A stretch of 64,000 nucleotides of DNA from Bathynomus jamesi. Taxonomy: Eukaryota > Arthropoda > Malacostraca > Isopoda > Cirolanidae. The stretch spans positions 482,001-546,000 of the forward strand of contig JAJOZX010000996.1 of NCBI GenBank assembly GCA_023014485.1, read 5' to 3'. Under the pieces are notes generated by a model. It had not been told where the DNA came from. It made no database searches and worked only from the letters and a program-made list of their open reading frames with translations. This document shows positions 43,110-54,030 of the stretch, piece by piece. The position numbers were made by a program, and so were the translations under genes. Position 1 is the stretch's first letter. Every line of letters begins with the position of its first letter.

Positions 43110-43110
43110 T
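43064..43110. repeat. (AT)n microsatellite
   Basis: A TA run between the LINE tail and a MITE. Confidence 0.95.
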
Positions 43111-43113
43111 ATA

Positions 43114-43603
43114 CAATGGACCCCCGTTTAGCGATTGGTTTAGTTAACGATAAAACCGTTTAGCGATAAGCCCTCATAGAGAATATATTGCTCATTTAAC
43201 GATTAATCACCAATTACCGATGGCCTAACGATGCTCGCCCGAGCGAGATTCTCCTTCCAAGCAATAATTTTCTCCTCCTACTTCCACCACTACCACCATC
43301 GATTTTCACCCATGCTGCACTCCACCCAACCTAAGGTAATTAATTTTTTTCTTTATTTATTTATTTATTTATTATGTTTATTTAATTGTTTTTATTATTA
43401 ATTTACAGCAAAATAAGTTATTACATTGTTAAAATATACTTTTAACCATGGGAAATAACTGTTTTTAAGTCTTGGAACAGTGTAGTTCCGAAACGTTTTG
43501 CACCAATCAGCCCATTTACATGTTATAATGGGTTCATTTAACGATATTTTCAATTAACGATGGTTTATTTTGCACCAATTACGATCGTTAACCGGGGGTC
43601 CCC

Positions 43604-43605
<2 letters not shown>
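43114..43605. mobile_element. Tigger/pogo-like MITE
   Basis: The left end CAATGGACCCCCGTTTAGCG and right end GTTAACCGGGGGTCCCCTG are inverted. TTAACGAT motifs recur inside both arms. CAnTGGACCCCCG termini and a TA flank suggest the pogo/Tigger branch. It is non-coding. Confidence 0.65.
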
Positions 43606-43661
<56 letters not shown>

Positions 43662-44442
43662 TAAAATATATAAGATAATGATTACCGATCACTACAGTCA
43701 CAATATTTCAGTTTATATTACAAATATATTATCACCTATTACGCGATTACCGTATGAATGGTTTTATTACCATATCAGTGTGAACAGCGAAGTTCGTAAA
43801 CCATTCAAGCAGAAGTACCTAAATAAGCTTTCAGTAATTTTAACGTTCTATGTAGTGAAGGGTTCTTAAAAGTGACCATATAGGTTCCCTTTTTTGGTAT
43901 AGCCTTTTGGTATATAGGATAAAAAAAAAAGAGAGCCAGTATAGTTAGTTCCCGGTTAGTGTCTGTGCGGTCACCAGTTTGGAACCTAATTCTGAGAGAC
44001 ACCTTTCTTTCCCTTATCGGTGGTAGTATAAATTAAATGGAATTAATTAAATTTAAGAACGAACACGTACAATAATAAATGAAAATTAAGTCGTTTTGTA
44101 AATATATATTATAATCACCCGCAATATTGTTTGATTTTTTAGTTACTTATCACATTATCTAAAGGTACTTAGAAAATAGTATTAATTTGCAATATATATT
44201 AACGAAAAATGGTTAGTTGGTTGTACCTTTTTAAAGGAGAACTAAGTCGAGCCAAATATATTACGTGCGGGGGTTCGTCATTGTACCGGTTCCTCATTTC
44301 TCAGACTGACTTGGGACTCGATCATGCTTGGGTCAAAAGTATTTAGAGTATTCAGAAAGGCTTCGTGTTTTAGATAATTTATTTAGGAGGGGACGGGGGC
44401 TGGTTGTTCAAGTCTCTTCGTAACAGCAAAATACCTACCTAC
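43606..44442. other. AT microsatellite followed by unassigned sequence
   Basis: (AT)n lies at 43613-43660. The rest has no recognisable gene; the short frame at 43681-43869 is not supported by any motif. Confidence 0.45.
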
Positions 44443-44615
44443 AGGAGGCAAACTACAGCTCTACGTGGAATCCGAACCATCAAAGTAAAGGTCGCTACAT
44501 CATCTGAACGCGGAGGACGGTCTCCTGTCCAAGTACTGAACAGACTCAACGTTCCTTAACCCCGCTGATCTAACGGGAAACGGTGTTACCACCTGGCCAC
44601 GACGTAGCCCAGAAT
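44443..44615 (-). repeat. 5S rRNA-derived SINE
   Basis: The minus strand carries GGTTAAGGAACGTTGAGTCT and AGTACTTGGACAGGAGACCG, the 5S A- and C-box regions, then TGGTTCGGATTCCACG. Confidence 0.82.
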
Positions 44616-44716
44616 AGGGAAGAAAACTTAGAGTACAACAAATAAAACTGGTAAAGACATACTATAATCTCACCATAATCATGATAATGATTCTAACTAC
44701 AAAAATGGAACGGTAA

Positions 44717-44847
44717 AAGGTGCGCAGAATTCTAAAATGAAAAATGCGCAGAATTCTTAAACTGAAGAATGTGTAGTATTCCTAAACTGGAGAATGTGTA
44801 GAATTCCTAAATTGAAGAATGTGTAGAATTCCTAAACTGAAAGCTAG
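44717..44847. repeat. 25-bp tandem minisatellite
   Basis: About five units of GAATGTGTAGAATTCCTAAACTGAA-type sequence (start points 44767, 44792 and 44817 show the 25-bp period; earlier units have GCGCAG). It contains repeated GAATTC sites. Confidence 0.85.
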
Positions 44848-45050
44848 ACAGAACGGCTTCTACTTTGCATGAAGTAGAAAAGTTTTGTCGTTAAGGGGCC
44901 AAGGCGTCGTAATAAAGAGCCGAAGGAAATGAATATATATAGCTTGTGCAAATCTTGGTGTTTAGGAGGATTCCAGGAAACTAGACACTTATAACAATTC
45001 TCTCCTTCATCAAGCTAACCTCACCACTAAACCGATCGTTGCAAGATTGG

Positions 45051-45101
<51 letters not shown>

Positions 45102-45385
45102 TTTGCAAAGTTCCTTGCGAAAAATGTAAGAAAATTACAAGCATCCTCTTTATTGTGTTATTTCTGATGTGCGTTATAAATTTCGTGCAAGGAACTCGTG
45201 TTTATAATGAGAATTTTACGAGGTCCGTAAGTTAATATATGCGAGAGATTTATTGCACAGCATCGATGCATCTTATTGTTTCTGGGGCAAACGCTCTCTG
45301 TTGAGCTTAATGTGATGCAACGGCGAATTGCAGAGCTCACTCATTAACTTCAAATGATGATGTATAAAACGAGTTTCACGAAGTA

Positions 45386-45418
<33 letters not shown>

Positions 45419-45458
45419 GAAAATTATTTCACGAAAGTAAAACGTGAAAAATATTTAT
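44848..45458. other. Non-coding with a (CA)n microsatellite
   Basis: (CA)n lies at 45053-45100 and (TA)n at 45393-45418. No gene recognised. Confidence 0.5.
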
Positions 45459-45726
45459 GATGAATAAAACCACGAAGGAAAGGAAACACAGAATGGTGCT
45501 CAAGCGCTTTCGTCTAATGACATCCTCAGGAACACTGAAGTAAATAAAGAGCTCAAGACTATATACAGGTTACAAAAAAAAAAAAATATATATATATAAT
45601 AAATATAGAAATAAAAATTGTGGGAGGAGCATACAAATTTGTAAGGAAAACTACCAATTTTAGCACTTTGCCCGAATTCAATACAAGATTAAATTTTATA
45701 GTTAATGCCTGAATGATATATAGGTC

Positions 45727-45798
<72 letters not shown>

Positions 45799-46040
45799 AA
45801 TTGAAAAATAAAAATTGTAAGAGGAGCATACATATTTATAAGGGAAAACTACCCACGTTTTAGCACTCTGCCCTTCTTGTCTAAATCCTTTCTGAACGAA
45901 TTCAACACAAGATCAAATGGATTGTTTACAACCAATTTTATCGATAAGGCCTGAATGATATATAGGTCACAAAAAAAAAAATATAAAACTAAATTGAAAA
46001 ATAAAAATTGTAAGAGAAGCAAACAATTTACAAGGAAACA

Positions 46041-46601
46041 CTACCAAAGTTTTAGCACTCTACCCTTCTTGTCTAAATCGGTTCTGAATGAATTCAAAAC
46101 AACGGGATCGAGTTGAAAAAGACCTTTGCTCATGTTAAAGTTATTTGTAAGTTGGATAATAGCAGACTCAAGAATATTTCTATTAACAATGTTGCTAGAG
46201 TGAAACAAAACTGAAGCATTATTCCAATCAATAGAGTGGAATAACTCTGACAAATGGACAAAAAGGGCACTGGACGACTGTTCCGTTCTAACGGAATATT
46301 GACGCTGTTTTACACGCGTGTGCAAACCCTTTCCCGTCTGACCAATGTAAAAGGAATCACATTGTTTACAACCAATTTTATAGATTATGCCTGAATTATT
46401 GGTGGGGCTATTTTTTACTATGATATTTTTCACAATATTGTTATATGAAAATACTACATTAATATCCAAAAGTTTAAGTACATTAGCAATGCCTAAAAAG
46501 CCTGGGAAAAATGGAAGTACTAAAATATTCTTTGACAACGTGCTAGTGTTATTATTCACACGATAGAAGGTTCGTTTTGCCTTGTTAAGACAAGATTCCA
46601 T
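46041..46601 (-). CDS. Penelope-like GIY-YIG endonuclease domain
   Basis: The frame has 186 codons. The motifs are GIIYKIGCKQCDSFYIGQTG (the GIY and YIG strands with a Cys pair) and LHTRVKQRQYSVR (catalytic Arg), followed by a C-terminal helix region. In Penelope-like elements this endonuclease nicks target DNA downstream of the RT; the RT itself is missing here. The conserved His after the Arg appears as Gln or Arg, so activity is doubtful. Confidence 0.85.
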   Translation of the reverse strand: MESCLNKAKRTFYRVNNNTSTLSKNILVLPFFPGFLGIANVLKLLDINVVFSYNNIVKNIIVKNSPTNNSGIIYKIGCKQCDSFYIGQTGKGLHTRVKQRQYSVRTEQSSSALFVHLSELFHSIDWNNASVLFHSSNIVNRNILESAIIQLTNNFNMSKGLFQLDPVVLNSFRTDLDKKGRVLKLW

Positions 46602-46639
46602 AAACGCAGGTGGGTAGCACAGATCACTTCCAATACCGT

Positions 46640-46640
<1 letters not shown>

Positions 46641-46692
<52 letters not shown>
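46641..46692. repeat. (AT)n microsatellite
   Basis: A TA run between the GIY-YIG frame and the right inverted arm. Confidence 0.95.
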
Positions 46693-46695
<3 letters not shown>

Positions 46696-46790
46696 TGAAC
46701 TCTTTATTTACTTCAGTGTTCCTGAGGCTGTCATTAGACGAAAGCGCTTGAGCACCATTCTGTGTTTCCTTTCCTTCGTGGTTTTATTCA

Positions 46791-46840
<50 letters not shown>

Positions 46841-47087
46841 ATGAGGAAAGAGGGGGCAAGAGCGAACGCCCGCAAAAATGCTCTCCCTCTATATAAGAAG
46901 GAGAGACCCAAAATCAAGGTCTTTGAGGCCCACGATCCCATTTTATTTTTTTTAATAAATTTTGAAAAGAGTGTGTAATGTGTAAAATGTACGTATGCGT
47001 AGTTCTTTTTTCTTTTTCTTTTTCCCTTCTACTCCAGATGGAGAGAGTTTTTTACTTCCGGGGTTAAACCTTAACCCTAAGGAATTT

Positions 47088-47741
47088 TTAGGTACAGCCT
47101 AGTACTAGGCGTAAGATAGAGGTGCTGTATCGTAATATCTCCCATACAACTTCTCCAAATGTCACACTTATGGGCAGTTGGTTCAGGAACTCTACTGTGG
47201 ATTTCTTTACTGCCCCTGTTGCCCCCACTACTATTGGGATGATCTCAGGTTCCACATTCCACATTCTCCTTATTTCGTGTTTGAGTCTCTGGTATTTTAA
47301 GACCTTTTCCCTTTCATAGTTCGCCACAGTCCAGTCTGCTGGGACTCCTACTTCCACCAAGAGGCACTTGTTTCCCTCCTTCTCTCTCACAACTATGTCT
47401 GGTCTGCATCCTGATACCCTGATGTCAGTTGGTATCTCGTGATCATATAGGAGCAGCACTTTGTCATTGTCTTCTATTCCTTGTGGAATATGTTCCCAGT
47501 GTTTTTCTGTTTCTAGCCTTATTTCATATTTCTTACACAGCTTGAAGTGGATTAGCTTACAAACGGCATTGTGTCTGTCCGTGTAGTTTTCTCTGTGCAG
47601 GAGTATTTCACACCCAGATAGTATGTGACTCACAGTTTCTGGGCTCTTTGAGCACAATCTGCACATCTCGCTTTCATTTCTGCCCTCAATATTCCTTTTG
47701 AACCAGTTTGTCCGTAGTGCCTGGTCTTGTGCTGCCATCAC
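47088..47741 (-). CDS. LINE C-terminal restriction-like endonuclease
   Basis: It starts MMAAQDQALRTNWFKRNIEG and carries CRLCSKSPETVSHILSGC, a CCHC zinc motif. GCRPDIVVREKEGNKCLLVE then fits the PD...ExK active site of restriction-like LINE endonucleases, with KVLKYQRLKHEIRRMW after it. It would nick target DNA for target-primed reverse transcription. The 217-codon frame is intact. Confidence 0.82.
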   Translation of the reverse strand: MMAAQDQALRTNWFKRNIEGRNESEMCRLCSKSPETVSHILSGCEILLHRENYTDRHNAVCKLIHFKLCKKYEIRLETEKHWEHIPQGIEDNDKVLLLYDHEIPTDIRVSGCRPDIVVREKEGNKCLLVEVGVPADWTVANYEREKVLKYQRLKHEIRRMWNVEPEIIPIVVGATGAVKKSTVEFLNQLPISVTFGEVVWEILRYSTSILRLVLGCT

Positions 47742-47915
47742 CTGCCGTTCATCTTCTGGTCTCAGTGCCCCTCTTACCTAGTTCTTTTCCTTTTCTTCTG
47801 ATCTTTTCTTGTTATACCTTCTTTTGATGCTGCTTATCTTTTCCATGAGAGATTTATTTGTAATGTCTTCAAGCTGTTCAGTTCCTATGCCAGCATCCAC
47901 TAGATAATTACACTG

Positions 47916-48359
47916 GTCAAAACTCATTTTATTGCCAATCATATTAGAGTGATTTTGGGGTAACTTTGCGGTGCTGATTCCGAATATGACATCGGTTTTG
48001 CTAGATTGGCTCTAATTTATGAGATAATTGGTACCCCATTGAAACACGTAAAAATGCAAAAAATTTAATGTTCAGGCGGAGCCTACTTACAAATCGCATT
48101 GAAATTGTCTCAAATCATACAAAAGTAAACACATGAAATACATAATGGCATTTTATTCGGTCTCACCATCTAGAATGTTCCGGTAGTTTCCCATATGCAC
48201 GCGTTATGGTTACATTTCCTATTAATTGAGGGTATTCATTATCACAAGAACTAGAGCCAAATCGGAAAAACTACTTTCATTTTGGAATTCAGCAACCCCA
48301 AAATACCTAAATTCGTACGAATTTCCTTGGCAACGAAAAAAAAAAGTTTTTTTGTTGAC
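47916..48359. mobile_element. Foldback MITE inserted in the LINE
   Basis: The ends GTCAAAACTCATTTTATTGCC and GGCAACGAAAAA...TTGAC are inverted; arms of ~110 bp share GATTGGCTCTAATTTATGAG and a related complement. CTG flanks both sides (47913-47915, 48360-48362). Removing it joins ANDNTG to CNYLVDAGIG in the LINE frame. Confidence 0.75.
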
Positions 48360-48362
48360 CTG

Positions 48363-49949
48363 TGTTATCATTTGCCTTTTTTGAGAGTGATATTGTTTGA
48401 GGCTTTTCACGTTCATGGTCTCTTACAAATCTGACTAGCCTTACTTCTTCCTTTATGTACTGTGCTAATCCTATTGTTGTGGCTTTGTGCACTTGGTCAA
48501 TTAGCGCAAGCCCTAATCCACTGACCCTCCTTGGCAGGTATAGCCTTGGTGTGCATTGGTTTTTATATATGACCTTATGCGCATGGAGCAATTTTCTGGT
48601 GATCGTATCCAGTTTGTTGATTTCTTGCTGGGTCCAGTTGATTATGCTAAAGCTGTATGACAGTACAGGTACCGCCAGTAAGTTTATGGATAGGATCTTA
48701 TTTTTACTGTTTAGGTGAGATTTTAGGATTAGTTTTAGCCTTTTTGAATATTCTTTCTGCAGTCTTTCCTTCATGATGTCATTTTCCATCTTTTCAGATT
48801 CCTCCATCCCCAGATATTTATATGTAGCCTCTTACTCTAGTTCTTCTATCACGATATTGTCCACCCTGATGTTTTCTGATTCACACCTTTTGCCTTTCTT
48901 TAGTGTGACAGTGGCACATTTCTCAAGACCAAACTCCATCTGGATGTCATCTGAGAACTTTTTGACCTCCCTGACCTCTTCTGTTAGCTCACTTTTGTTT
49001 GGGGCATATATTTTTAAGTCATCCATGTAAAATAAGTGAGGTATTTTCGGGCTGTTCTTTTCCCTTGGTCTCATTACATAGCCTTTGTTTAGGTTATTTA
49101 TTAGTTGGGTGAGTGGGTTTAGCGCCAGTACAAACAAAAGAGGGGATATTGAATCACCTTGGTAGATCCCTCTCTTGATTCTCACACTGTTCACCTCTAA
49201 AGTTCCCTTACTATGATGGAGAGTTAGGTCTGTTTCCCATCGTGTCATAGCTGTTTCTAAGAAGATCCTGATGGTAGGGTGGATCTTGTATAGTCTCAAT
49301 ACTTCCTTCACCCAGGAGTGGGGTACACTGTCATACGCCTTTTTGTTGCCAATCCATGCCATGCTTAGGTTTCTCTGTTTCTTTCTGCTGTTCTCCAATA
49401 TAGCCCTGTTGATTAACAGCTGGTCTTTTGTCCCATACATTTTTCTGCTGCATCCTTTTTGTTCTGGGCTTATGATGTTGTTTTCTTCTGCATGGCTGTG
49501 ATCTTGTCAGCTATGATTCCTGTTAGTATTTTGTAGATTGTTGGCAAGCACGTTATTGGTCTATATTTACTTGGATTCTGGGTTTCATGGGGCTTTGGTA
49601 GTAATGTTGTTTTTCCTTTTGTCAACCATTCTGGTGCTTCTTCTTCTGCTGTTACTATCTTGTTGAAGCACCTTGTTAGTTTTCCATTTAGTGGTGTTAC
49701 CTTTTTCAACCGGAAGTTCTTAATCATGTCTGGGCCTGGTGCTTTCCAGTTGCTGCTTCTTTTTATTTTCTCCTCGACTTCTTTCACGGTTATTTTGTCC
49801 ATGTCCATCTCTGAGATGTTTTTCACCTTTTCGCTGTTGTAAAGGCTCCCAATCCATTCTGCACCATCATTATGGTTGACTTCATTCTCGTAGATGTTCT
49901 TCCAGAAATGCTCCACTTGTTCTTTTTCAGGTGGTCTTTCTACGTTCAT
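48363..49949 (-). pseudogene. LINE reverse transcriptase (R2/NeSL-like), motif A Asp lost
   Basis: From the right: SNWKAPGPDMIKNFRLKK, GKTTLLPKPHETQNPSKYRP, a frame change near 49465, MYGTKDQLLINRAILENSRK, MAWIGNKKAYDSVPHSWVKE (motif A; the expected Asp before the KKAYDS block is Gly), RIKRGIYQGDSISPLLFVL (motif B), LFYMDDLKIYAPN (catalytic YMDD), then a thumb region with AVPVLSYSFSIINWTQQEI and LYLPRRVSGLGLALID. A stop lies near 48832. With the motif A change it is presumably dead. Confidence 0.85.
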
Positions 49950-51077
49950 CTGGCATTCTTTAACTCTCTAAATAGTTTTGTTGGGTTGTCTTCAAACATC
50001 TCATTTTGTTTCTTTTCTCTATCCAAGCGTATATATCTTGCCAATCTTTTTGCATTTGCCGACAGGTCTAGCTTTTTCCTGGCAATGCTTTGTCTGATCT
50101 TTCTTTCATTGTCCAGTCTTTCTCTTTGGATTAATACATTTACCTTCCTCCTTCCCAGTTCAGATCTTATTTCCCCCCTCATATGGGTAGTTAGGATTGA
50201 GATCTCCTTCCTGAGGTTACCTACTCTGCTCTCTAGTCTTTGCTGCCACCTTGGCTTCCTCTCATTTCCATTCTTTCCCTGGTTTTGCTCCTAGTTATTC
50301 TGCTTGCGTGTTTTTACCCCTGCCATATCTGTTACGCTGACTGCTGTTGCATAATATAACCTGTTTAATTCTGTGAGGTTACTCTCCTGGGGTGTTATTG
50401 CAGGTAGTACCTTGTTCGCTATCTCTATATATTTTCTGACCTTATAGGTGTTCCTCAGCTTGGGCAATGGTCTTCTGTGGTTCAGTTCCTGGTGTACATC
50501 TTCTTCTCTGTGGATTAGGATCCTCCTTTTCATCTCCTTCTCTTCCTTACTCTCCTCTTCTATCTCTCCCACACTATCATTGCCTGGTCCTGATGTAGAG
50601 TCTCCCTCATTATCTGATGGTTCACTTGGGGGAGGTGAAGGGGAGGGGGAGGGAGGGGGTGGCAAGATGTTTGTGTGCCTGTGGTTCATTTCCATTTCCA
50701 CCTCCTCCTCTTCCTGCCCCTGGGCAGGCATCATTATCCACTTCTTTTGTGCTCTCTCTGGGAGGTGTTTCCACTACAGTACCTGGGGATGTCTCCTTTG
50801 TTTTTTCTGTTGTTGAGGGTTTCACTTGGCTTTCTGGTGTTTCAGCCAGTTTGTTGTTTTTGGTTTGTTTCTTCCCTCTACCTACTGTCCCTTTGCTCGT
50901 TCTTAGTTCTTCTAGGGTGTCAGCAGTTATTACCAGTTGTTCCTGCACAACCCACATTGCCTTTTCTTTTGCTTTCTGTGCCTCATCATATGTTGGTAGT
51001 GTGGCTCTTTGTTTTCTCTCATGGTCAGTTCCTCTTTCTGCGATTGTTTTTAGGATATGATGTTTTTGCCTGATCAC
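49946..51077 (-). pseudogene. LINE N-terminal region
   Basis: Three frames in sequence: MIRQKHHILKTIAERGTDHE with a Thr/Lys/Glu-rich linker (51077-50622); a Pro/Ser/acidic segment, then RRILIHREEDVHQELNHRRP (to 50291); and a Lys/Arg-rich helix SELGRRKVNVLIQRERLDNE (50182-49946). It is charged and probably binds nucleic acid. I see no classical zinc-finger or Myb motif. Frame changes near 50630, 50290 and 49950 break it. Confidence 0.7.
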
Positions 51078-51350
51078 TTTTTTCGGTCTACTGTATGGTC
51101 TGTGTACCGTTTCTGAAACTTGTATACCATGTAGTCATACCATGTAGTGAAGAATAGAGGGAGGAGTGTGTGTTTGAGAGCATGCTGGACTGCTCACATG
51201 GTAGATGAGACATGGAAAAAGATCAGCTAAAGAGGACAGTGATAGGAAAAATGGGAGTTTCAGCATTCCTTGTTTCCTGCCTATCGTCCCCCCCCCCCCC
51301 CGAGTACTTTCCTGGTCGATTGGTGTCTACAATCTTCTCATATATATATA

Positions 51351-52134
51351 AAACGGGTGTGCCATAGAAAAAGGGTACATTTTAAAAAGGCTATAAAATC
51401 AACATTTGTTATTTAATTTTAATAAAACTTCTACACAATAAAACAGATGTATTTATCTATAAGCAAACAAGTTTTCAGACTAAAATATCAAATAATTCAA
51501 ATTCTATCAGCATTTAACGAAAGAGTATGATTTTTCTACTTAACATGCAAAAATTATTAACCCTTTTTAATATTTTTTATACAAATAATTTTTAACGTAA
51601 AATTTACCTGAAATTATTAAAGAAATTGTTCGAAATGCTTTCCTTCCATTTCAATAACTTTTTTTATTCTTGGCCGGAATTCATCTATGGCTCGATTTAC
51701 TTGTTCCTGTGAAAGCTCTTCCCATTTTTTTTAATGATGATCTCGCGTAAATGAGCGACATCTTTTATTCTAGTCCTGTAGACTCGCTCTGCTAAGTTCT
51801 CCCATATTCTGTGCTAAGAATAAAAAAAGTTATTGAAATGGAAGGAAAGCAGTTCGAACAATTTTTTGTAATAATTTCAGGTAAATTTTACATTAAAAAT
51901 TATTTTTATAAAAAAATATTAAAAAGGTTTAATAATTTTTGCATGTTAAGTAGAAAAATCATACTCTTTCGTTAAATGTTGATAAAATTTGAATTATTTG
52001 ATATTTTAGTCTGAAAACTTGTTTGCATATAGATAAATACATATGTTTTGTTGTGTAGAAGTTTTATTAAAAGTAATGACAAATGTTGATTTTATAGCCT
52101 TTTTAAAATGTACCCTTTTTTTCATGACAAACCC

Positions 52135-52137
<3 letters not shown>
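51351..52137 (-). mobile_element. Mariner-type relic with ~290-bp TIRs
   Basis: AAACGGGTGTGCCATAGAAA and the complement of ...TCATGACAAACCCGTTT begin two arms that match through about 51640 and 51845 (AAAAGGCTATAAAATCAACA; TTTCGTTAAATG). The ~200-bp centre keeps, on the minus strand, a transposase C-terminus (ERVYRTRIKDVAHLREIII, then a GKxFEQF-like end). The arms take up most of the element. Confidence 0.78.
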
Positions 52138-52208
<71 letters not shown>

Positions 52209-52236
52209 CATAAAAGACCATGCATTTTGAAATTTT

Positions 52237-52283
<47 letters not shown>

Positions 52284-52285
52284 CC
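52138..52285. repeat. (AT)n and (CT)n microsatellites
   Basis: TA runs at 52139-52202 and CT repeats at 52242-52280. Confidence 0.96.
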
Positions 52286-52313
52286 TTTATATGTGAGGCA
52301 AAAATATATATAT

Positions 52314-53297
52314 CAGAGGCGTACCAGAAAATAAAGCAAATATATTGTAATTTTAGAGAACTATCTAATATAAAAATAAGCATAAAAAATATACCTTACA
52401 AATTCTAAAACTTGAAATTTTTTTTATGTAATGATTTCCAATACATAATACATAAATTAAAGGCAACTTCAAATATTTTCCTTTAATTAATCAATAATTG
52501 GGTACTCACCAAGTAATATCAAAAAGTAATAGCAAATTAATAGCAAAAAATATTCGGGTTTTAATTCTGTGCCAATTAAAGCTTATGAATCAAGTGCTTG
52601 ATTATTTATAATTCAAATCTGTTCTTTTGTTGCTTGAAGCAAATTCATCTATAACAGTGTCATAGAAACTTGGACTTGATTTAACTTTAATTTAATCATG
52701 ACTTTGAACTGATGAAAGCCTTGAGGCTTCGTTGGCAACTTGACTGTAATGCGTGACGTTGCCAGTGTTCACCATTCCAGTCATTCTAAAGTAAACTACA
52801 TATAATAAACTACTTAGAGATTACTTTTATTTTGAAATTGATTTACTACTCACACTTAATAGTTAAATTACAATTATATATGAGTCATACATATAACTAA
52901 GATAATCATATTTGATAAAATTTTACCTTTATATGGACTGTATAGAGCTGAAACGCAAATTGAAAGTTGCGTACATTGCGGCTTTTTCAGCCAGTCTCAG
53001 CCAGGGAAATACTCGTATATCCTAGCCATGATTTTATACTCACGCATATAAGAATCAAATTAGCTCAAAGGGTACCCGAGCATCACACGACTTGAATTAT
53101 GTTCATGGAGAACAGAAGAGTGAGATCTTTTAATCGCATGACTTAAATTTAATTTATATCATAATTTCTTTGATTCAAAGTGGGAAGGACTTGAAGAAAA
53201 AAGTAGAATAGAAGTTTAATTACGTTAATTTTATCTTAGGATAATTTTTATTTGGGTACGCTGAGCGTATCTTACGTACCCTGACTGCACGCCACTG
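52314..53297. mobile_element. hAT relic with AT-tract TSD
   Basis: The ends CAGAGGCGTACCAG and ...CTGCACGCCACTG pair as a CAGwGGCGTrC-type hAT terminus. ATATATAT flanks both sides (52306-52313, 53298-53305). The interior is AT-rich with no usable frame. Confidence 0.7.
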
Positions 53298-53318
53298 ATA
53301 TATATATATAAATATATA

Positions 53319-53563
53319 CCAGGTTGCCCAGAAAAAAGTAAGCTATTACTTTTAAGATTTTATTTCAGTTTTATTTTTGAAAAATCTGCAAGAAAGATAA
53401 ATAGAGTACATATATTAAAAACAAATATTATAAAGATATATAGAAGTGCTACATATAAAAGCAAATTATTTATTTAAATCATTATAAAAGCAAGCAAATC
53501 TTGATAATAGTAAATATAATAGTTGATAAAAGCAATAGCTTGCTTTTTTCTGGGCAACCGGTT
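53319..53563. mobile_element. Mariner-type MITE, ~245 bp
   Basis: CCAGGTTGCCCAGAAAAAAG at the left and CTTTTTTCTGGGCAACCGG at the right are inverted over ~35 bp. It sits in a TA-rich flank. It is non-coding. Confidence 0.85.
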
Positions 53564-53579
53564 TATATATATAATATAA

Positions 53580-53581
<2 letters not shown>

Positions 53582-53610
<29 letters not shown>

Positions 53611-53612
53611 AT
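53582..53612. repeat. (GT)n microsatellite
   Basis: A GT dinucleotide run. Confidence 0.95.
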
Positions 53613-53779
53613 TTTCTCGCAACTGTTTTCAACAGTTCTGCCTGAATTGTTCATTCAGACGAAGGTCAAGCTTGTTGCCTGACCTTTGACCTTTCATCGC
53701 AAGTTATTTGGGATAGATACTGGAGTCAAATCCAAAATACTGTAGTTCAGTTGCAGATAGAAAATATTTTGTTATTATT

Positions 53780-53985
53780 TAGGTTACGTCGTGACCTCGT
53801 CTCCATACCGCTTCCCGTAAGATCAGCGAGGTTAAACAACGTTGGTTCTGTTCAGTTGTTGGATGGGTGACCTCTGCATTCAGATGAGGTAGCGACCGTA
53901 GATGGTTGGAATACTAGATAAATCTGTAGGTCCCTTTCCGTCGCTTGAGCTCACCTGTTGCGAAATAGACTGAAACAATCCCAAT
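53780..53985 (+). repeat. 5S rRNA-derived SINE
   Basis: GATCAGCGAGGTTAAACAAC and AGTTGTTGGATGGGTGACC match the 5S internal control region. An (ATT)n tail follows near 53985-54030. Confidence 0.83.
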
Positions 53986-54030
53986 TATTATTGTTATTAT
54001 TATTATTATCATTATTATTATTATTATTTA

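Larger units (their letters stand above)
45459..46793 (-). mobile_element. Penelope-like element, 3' part, with inverted ends
   Basis: The outer arms 45459-45562 and 46690-46793 are inverted repeats (GAATAAAACCACGAAGGAAA; GCTCAAGCGCTTTCGTCTAA). Inside, three tandem copies of the element's 3' end begin near 45605, 45800 and 45990 (each AATAAAAATTGTAAGAGGAG...). The middle copy fuses directly to TTGTTTACAACCAATTTTAT, which belongs ~440 bp upstream in the full copy, so it carries an internal deletion. The GIY-YIG ORF is in the third copy. Confidence 0.8.
46835..51130 (-). mobile_element. LINE with restriction-like endonuclease (R2/R4/NeSL-like group)
   Basis: On the minus strand, a Pro/Glu-rich N-terminal region, a reverse transcriptase and a C-terminal CCHC plus PD-(D/E)xK endonuclease follow in that order. 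The 3' UTR lies at 46835-47087. This domain order defines the early-branching non-LTR groups that use a restriction-like endonuclease. Several frameshifts and a MITE (47916-48359) interrupt it. The exact clade is not resolvable by eye. Confidence 0.82.

Noticed and set aside
44717..44847. CRISPR-like periodicity
   Set aside because: The units are contiguous 25-bp tandem repeats without spacers.
45047..45235. ORF with a His-Thr repeat (also 57637-57894 and 63587-63781)
   Set aside because: Each translates a (CA)n microsatellite.
49872..50294. Plus-strand ORFs rich in Leu, Phe and Ser opposite the restriction-endonuclease LINE (also 50448-51073)
   Set aside because: They are antisense shadows of the charged N-terminal region and have no recognisable motif.
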